A DNA stretch of 43,515 nt, taken from contig JACTMU010000032.1 in the NCBI GenBank assembly GCA_014584465.1, positions 1 through 43,515 on the forward strand, written 5' to 3'. Source of the stretch: Pseudomonadota bacterium (GTDB lineage Bacteria > Bdellovibrionota > Bdellovibrionia > Bdellovibrionales > JACTMU01). Positions 40,265-43,515 of this stretch are shown here, in pieces (the first letter of the stretch is position 1; each line of letters opens with the position of its first letter). Made by a program: the position numbers and the translations under genes. The notes under the pieces were generated by a model. It had not been told where the DNA came from. It was given only the letters and a program-made list of their open reading frames with translations, and did not search any database.

Positions 40265-40509
40265 ATCCCCCCTGTCTCAGCGGTCATTACAGTAAAGGTG
40301 GAAGCAACGGCTTTAAAAGGGATAGTTTCCACCGGTTTACCGGTCACACCTGGACAGTTAGTGATCTCGCGGGCTGAAACCCCTTGGCTTCGTAACTTAA
40401 TAACCTGCATCTGAATCGAAGATGGGAATTTCCGAATATCCACTGGCATTGGTCTAGAGTCCCCTATGGGCTGATCTCCTAGAGGTAAAACTTTATTCGG
40501 CTCGATCAT
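40246..40509 (-). CDS. Doubtful short ORF
   Basis: An 87-codon minus-strand frame overlapping the 3' end of the AddA-like gene by 19 bases. The middle (SSIQMQVIKLRSQGVSAREI) loosely resembles the first helix-turn-helix of transposases or regulators; the rest resembles nothing I know. It may be a remnant of an insertion sequence. The remaining part of the 318-bp gap (40510-40582) holds only a short CCACTA/TAGTGG inverted repeat near 40571-40586. Confidence 0.3.
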   Translation of the reverse strand: MIEPNKVLPLGDQPIGDSRPMPVDIRKFPSSIQMQVIKLRSQGVSAREITNCPGVTGKPVETIPFKAVASTFTVMTAETGGIHLIIS

Positions 40510-40582
40510 ACGAATTCCCCTGTTGGCTCTTTCTGAACCACAGTAGTCGAGATCTCGCTAGCCCGCTACACCACTAGACGTA

Positions 40583-41191
40583 GTGGATACTGAGCAATCA
40601 TACCAAGAATTGAAGACCACTCTTCTTGAAGACATTATTCAAAAAATAATGGGATGCAGTTCTCAGTTTTTCGAAAACCTTGCCGTCGATACAATTGTTA
40701 AAATGGGATACGGTGGATCTCGAAAAGAGGCAGGAAAAGCAATTGGACAGAGCGGTGATAACGGTGCGGTATTGACCGTCGTTCCCAACATTCTCTTGGT
40801 AGAAGATACTGATGACAACAATGATTTGATCAAAGTTTATTTGAAGTCAAAGCAAGTCCATCTTGAAGTCGTAAAGGACGGAAAGGCCGCCCTGGACAGA
40901 TTCAAACAGAGCCACTTTGATGTTATTTTGATGGATATGCAAATGCCGATTATGAATGGGTACGACGCGACGGTGGCCATTCGGGAGTACGAACAAGAGG
41001 AGGGTCGAGCGCCAACGCCCATCATAGCTCTCACAGCTGACGCAGTAAAGAGTCACATTGAGCGAAGTTTTAAGTGTGGAGTTACTGCTCACTTAACCAA
41101 GCCTGTCGCAAAGAAGGTGCTGATCGAGACGATCAATACGCATTTGTCGCAGCAACTTTACGAGAAAACGACGGCAAAGAAAAGCGCGTAA
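40583..41191 (+). CDS. Chimera: Mrr endonuclease fragment fused to a receiver domain
   Basis: 202 residues. Residues about 8-61 (ELKTTLLEDIIQKIMGCSSQ, FFENLAVDTIVKMGYGGSRK, EAGKAIGQSGDNGA) match the linker and start of the catalytic domain of Mrr-type restriction endonucleases. The match stops at the point where GDGGIDG would carry the first active-site Asp. After a short VLTVVP linker a complete receiver domain follows: acidic pocket NILLVEDTDD, phospho-acceptor Asp118 in VILMDMQMP, Thr/Ala in IALTADA, and Lys173 in AHLTKPV. It has no output domain. The receiver resembles those at the C-terminus of hybrid histidine kinases. The start is GTG 40583 without a clear ribosome site, so expression is uncertain. 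It looks like a recombination product. Confidence 0.75.
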   Translation: MDTEQSYQELKTTLLEDIIQKIMGCSSQFFENLAVDTIVKMGYGGSRKEAGKAIGQSGDNGAVLTVVPNILLVEDTDDNNDLIKVYLKSKQVHLEVVKDGKAALDRFKQSHFDVILMDMQMPIMNGYDATVAIREYEQEEGRAPTPIIALTADAVKSHIERSFKCGVTAHLTKPVAKKVLIETINTHLSQQLYEKTTAKKSA

Positions 41192-41244
41192 AGTCCAGAG
41201 ATCACAGTTTCTCCTTCATCTTTCAATTGATTTGAATCTTGAAT

Positions 41245-42243
41245 CTATCGTCCGCAATTTTCGTGTTCGGTATCATTAAGGTAGTCCGAATCGTGCAATA
41301 TGGGATCTGTTGAAGTTTCAATCGAAAAGGAGGACTGGTATTCTTCCATCAGATCACTGATGGTTCTGATCGTAAGTCCCTGTGATTCTACGAAGTCCAA
41401 CCACTCTTTGTATTGAGTCTTTTTCAAGCTTCCAAAGTATTGTGTTGCGTTCCAAATGTCATATTCATGAGTCACAAAATTGAAAATGCTTTTGTCGTCC
41501 GATCTCTTAAAGGAGTTCTCTATCTTCGAGAGTGTTTCGTCTTGATCAATGCCGGGCGCATAGGCCATCCCAAGCTGGATGAACTCCATATCGGGGCACA
41601 GATCGACCACTTTATAGGGATGTCTCCGCCCATCTTCCGGAGTTCTTCCGTTGACTTCATAGAGGAAGTCGTCTTTCAAGCGTGGAAAATCTTGTTTGTG
41701 ATCCGACATAGATAGGGTTTTCATTGATATTCCAAAAGAAGAGAGAATTTCTAACATATCTTCAATGGTCCCGCGATAGCGCGAATCCATCTCTTTGTCA
41801 GGTCTATTGGTAAACCCATTCCAATCAATATGATCGGCGCCATGATGTTGAAAAGCCAGCTCATGACCATTTTTAGACCACTCTTTGACGGTGCTCAATC
41901 TGTTCGAGTCAGCCGCAAAAAATTCAAGCCACTGGGGATTGGCCTCAATGGTAAGTTTGGCATTGTAACTGTCGGCCAGTTCTACGAACTCTACAAGTGA
42001 GTCCCAATAGTATGCCTGCCATTTGAAAGCTCTCGTGCTGCCTCCATTGAAGGAGGGTTCATGTTGTCTTTCTGGAAAATTACCGACTTCAAGGTGTATG
42101 ATAAAAGATGTGCCAAAGGGTTTTGATGAAGTTGGCGAAACAGGGGCGTGAGACGAATTGCAATTTTGATAAATGAGAAAAAGTGTTCCTAAAATGACAA
42201 TTCCAGAAACAACACTCAAAGCAGAAAAAGACCTCATTTTCAT
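41245..42243 (-). CDS. Lipoprotein, polysaccharide-deacetylase-like fold
   Basis: 332 residues. SGIVILGTLFLIYQNCNSS is a signal peptide with the YQNC lipobox also used by the LamG lipoprotein. The mature part shows a pattern of NodB-type deacetylases and related glycosidase folds: an opening beta-strand with FIIHLEVGNF, the WSKNGHELAFQHHGADH block where NGHE.g.H normally gives the metal-binding histidines, and later FVTHEYDIWN. The classical T(F/Y)DDG motif is absent, so substrate and activity are uncertain. It is probably outer-membrane anchored and acts on cell-surface or peptidoglycan sugars. It starts at ATG 42243 or at the ATG two codons later; AGGG lies upstream. Confidence 0.65.
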   Translation of the reverse strand: MKMRSFSALSVVSGIVILGTLFLIYQNCNSSHAPVSPTSSKPFGTSFIIHLEVGNFPERQHEPSFNGGSTRAFKWQAYYWDSLVEFVELADSYNAKLTIEANPQWLEFFAADSNRLSTVKEWSKNGHELAFQHHGADHIDWNGFTNRPDKEMDSRYRGTIEDMLEILSSFGISMKTLSMSDHKQDFPRLKDDFLYEVNGRTPEDGRRHPYKVVDLCPDMEFIQLGMAYAPGIDQDETLSKIENSFKRSDDKSIFNFVTHEYDIWNATQYFGSLKKTQYKEWLDFVESQGLTIRTISDLMEEYQSSFSIETSTDPILHDSDYLNDTEHENCGR

Positions 42244-42372
42244 AAAAGAACTACCCTGATGACAGCGATCGGTCTTAGTTTCCCTACCATCTTGCGCATC
42301 CGCAAGTGAAATCTATAACCCACAAGCCTTTGCGGTCGATCCATAGGTGATCGGTATTTTTCTTGTGCAAAA

Positions 42373-43008
42373 TCAAGTACTTAAATTTGGCGACATGCGC
42401 CGAAGCTTCGTTTTCTTCACTGATTTTTTTGGAAACATCCTCCTCAGACTTTGATTGGCCTTATCGATATTAAACTGCGTTGGATCAAATTTCTCTCCAA
42501 GCCACCGTTGTCGATTTTTATGCTCTGGGTTTTTTGGATCAGCCAAAATCTCCAAAAGCTCTTGGTATCCCCACACTCCGCCGCAATCATCAGGTGGCGC
42601 AGCATTCTCGCCAGCTATACAAACCGGATAGAATTGATCGGAGTCCTGGGTGATTATTTTCTCGATAGTCAATTCGTGAACCCAGTCGTCACCAAAATCA
42701 TATTCATAACGAAACTTGCACTTCGGTGACAGAGCGAGTTTGTCCAGTGTAAACTTTTTTTCATCTAGAACTTCTTCGCCCCAGTCGCCGCCGATCTCGG
42801 CCATGGTTGGGCCGTAGTTATCTCGTCCAATGTTGAATTGGTGAAGGTGACCGCCGTCCCACGGCATCGCAGATTGAATGATTTGGTGCAAAGTTCGAAG
42901 GGTCGAACCGCCTGGTACCAGAACTCTTCTCCAAATCCATGGCTTAAAGTTTAAGAGCTTTATTTTTATCTGATAAATGGATTCGTTTTTTGATTTCATT
43001 TTTTCCAC
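42373..43008 (-). CDS. Plasmid pRiA4b ORF-3 family protein
   Basis: 211 residues matching the pRiA4b ORF-3 (PF07929-type) family: YQIKIKLLNFKPWIWRRVLV, then TLHQIIQSAMPWDGGHLHQF, then FRYEYDFGDDWVHELTIEKI, then NAAPPDDCGGVWGYQELLE. The family is common on plasmids and near mobile elements; its biochemical role is unknown. The C-terminus is Lys/Arg-rich. The start is GTG 43008 (AAGG five bases before) or ATG 42999. It lies beside a broken IS4-type element, which fits acquisition by transfer. Confidence 0.85.
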   Translation of the reverse strand: MEKMKSKNESIYQIKIKLLNFKPWIWRRVLVPGGSTLRTLHQIIQSAMPWDGGHLHQFNIGRDNYGPTMAEIGGDWGEEVLDEKKFTLDKLALSPKCKFRYEYDFGDDWVHELTIEKIITQDSDQFYPVCIAGENAAPPDDCGGVWGYQELLEILADPKNPEHKNRQRWLGEKFDPTQFNIDKANQSLRRMFPKKSVKKTKLRRMSPNLST

Positions 43009-43067
43009 TATACCTTCTTAGCATCTGTAACTTGGCTTCAACATGACTAATAACTTGGAGGGCTCCC

Positions 43068-43515
43068 ATGGAACTGGGTACCATCTTAAACGGACTCAAG
43101 CAATGTTTTTGCAACGTCCCATTCAGTGACAGGCGCGCAAAGATAGAACCCTACGAATTTATCGTTTCTCTGATTTTCTGCTTCACTCAGGACCGAGGAG
43201 CTCGAACTATCGCATCTTTGCGAAAGAAAACCATTAAACTGACCGGCAAATCTGTGTCTCGTGGGACCTTCTGGGAAAGGCTGGCAACAAAGAGACTGTT
43301 TACTCTTTTGCTTGAATCAACCATTACACTTAGTAGGTCCCGTACGGTTCTGTGGTGGGGCTGGCATCTGCGATGGTGTCGGCCTACCCGATAAGAAATT
43401 GGACGACAGGGTTTGGTCGCTCGACCGGCGTAATATGGGGCGGCATAGATTGAAGGAAATCGAGTGAACACGGGAGACCCCTGCATGTCGGAAAGTAGCG
43501 ATTTTCCAACATCTG
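43068..43515 (+). pseudogene. IS4-family transposase, N-terminal part, frameshifted (3' partial)
   Basis: The first frame (43068-43394) gives an IS4-type N-terminus: YEFIVSLIFCFTQDRGARTI, SLRKKTIKLTGKSVSRGTFW and ERLATKRLFTLLLES. The 'sRgtFWeRl..rl' block is characteristic. After about 43330 the likely continuation moves to another frame (GICDGVGLPDKKL, where the first catalytic Asp region would be). This indicates a frameshift. The remainder lies outside the window. ATG 43068 follows a GGAGGGC site. Confidence 0.6.

Noticed and set aside
40510-40586. tRNA-like fold near the CCACTA/TAGTGG repeat
   Set aside because: No TTCRAAT-type T-loop, no consistent acceptor stem or anticodon stem could be drawn on either strand.

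Overview
This 43.5-kb window is chromosomal DNA from a Gram-negative bacterium. It most likely belongs to the Bdellovibrionota or a related former deltaproteobacterial group. The support is indirect: two lipoproteins with an unusual YQNC lipobox, many Sec, Tat and lipoprotein signal peptides, a ferredoxin-linked 2-oxoacid oxidoreductase operon of the type common in those groups, and frequent GTG and TTG starts. No rRNA, tRNA or CRISPR array was seen.

Layout. 1-5.3 kb is a mobile-element graveyard: the end of an IS66 element, an IS256 fragment and an IS3/IS481-type fragment, around a secreted protein and a GMC flavoprotein oxidoreductase. 5.3-10.7 kb encodes two large surface lipoproteins (LamG plus alginate-lyase-like; Cys-rich plus RCC1 propeller) and a small periplasmic protein. 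10.9-16.4 kb is a tight operon: a GltD-like FAD/Fe-S oxidoreductase, the two subunits of a 2-oxoacid:ferredoxin oxidoreductase, and a membrane glycosyltransferase. 17-19.2 kb holds a periplasmic protein and a YqjD/YqjE-like membrane pair. 19.2-23.4 kb (minus strand) holds a broken alkaline phosphatase and a three-gene operon: a secreted protein, a Tat-exported Tyr/Cys-rich repeat protein, and a glycosyltransferase. 23.8-30.3 kb holds a HEPN/MNT toxin-antitoxin pair, TrmO, MutS and a GlnD-like protein. 30.5-35 kb holds a LuxR-type regulator, small envelope proteins and an XRE regulator operon. 35-40.3 kb encodes an AddB/AddA-like recombination nuclease-helicase. 40.5-43.5 kb holds an Mrr-receiver chimera, a deacetylase-like lipoprotein, a pRiA4b ORF-3-type protein and the start of a broken IS4-type transposase.

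The most striking signal is a family of short, non-coding, modular palindromic elements, about 36-165 bp, scattered through the window. At least two kinds of outer arm (GGGGCTGTCCGG ends, called A here, and GTGCCTGGCGCGAAACC ends, called B) are combined with a shared inner hairpin and a conserved core (GGCTAGCCCTTCGTCGGC). They occur as A-A, B-B and A-B forms, as half-elements, and with unrelated outer arms. They are flanked by 6-bp repeats, mostly of the form TANNTA, that look like target duplications. One copy splits the alkaline phosphatase gene exactly, and other copies or half-copies lie at the 3' ends of genes and supply their stop codons. A second notable item is an in-frame fusion of an Mrr restriction-endonuclease fragment to a complete response-regulator receiver domain.
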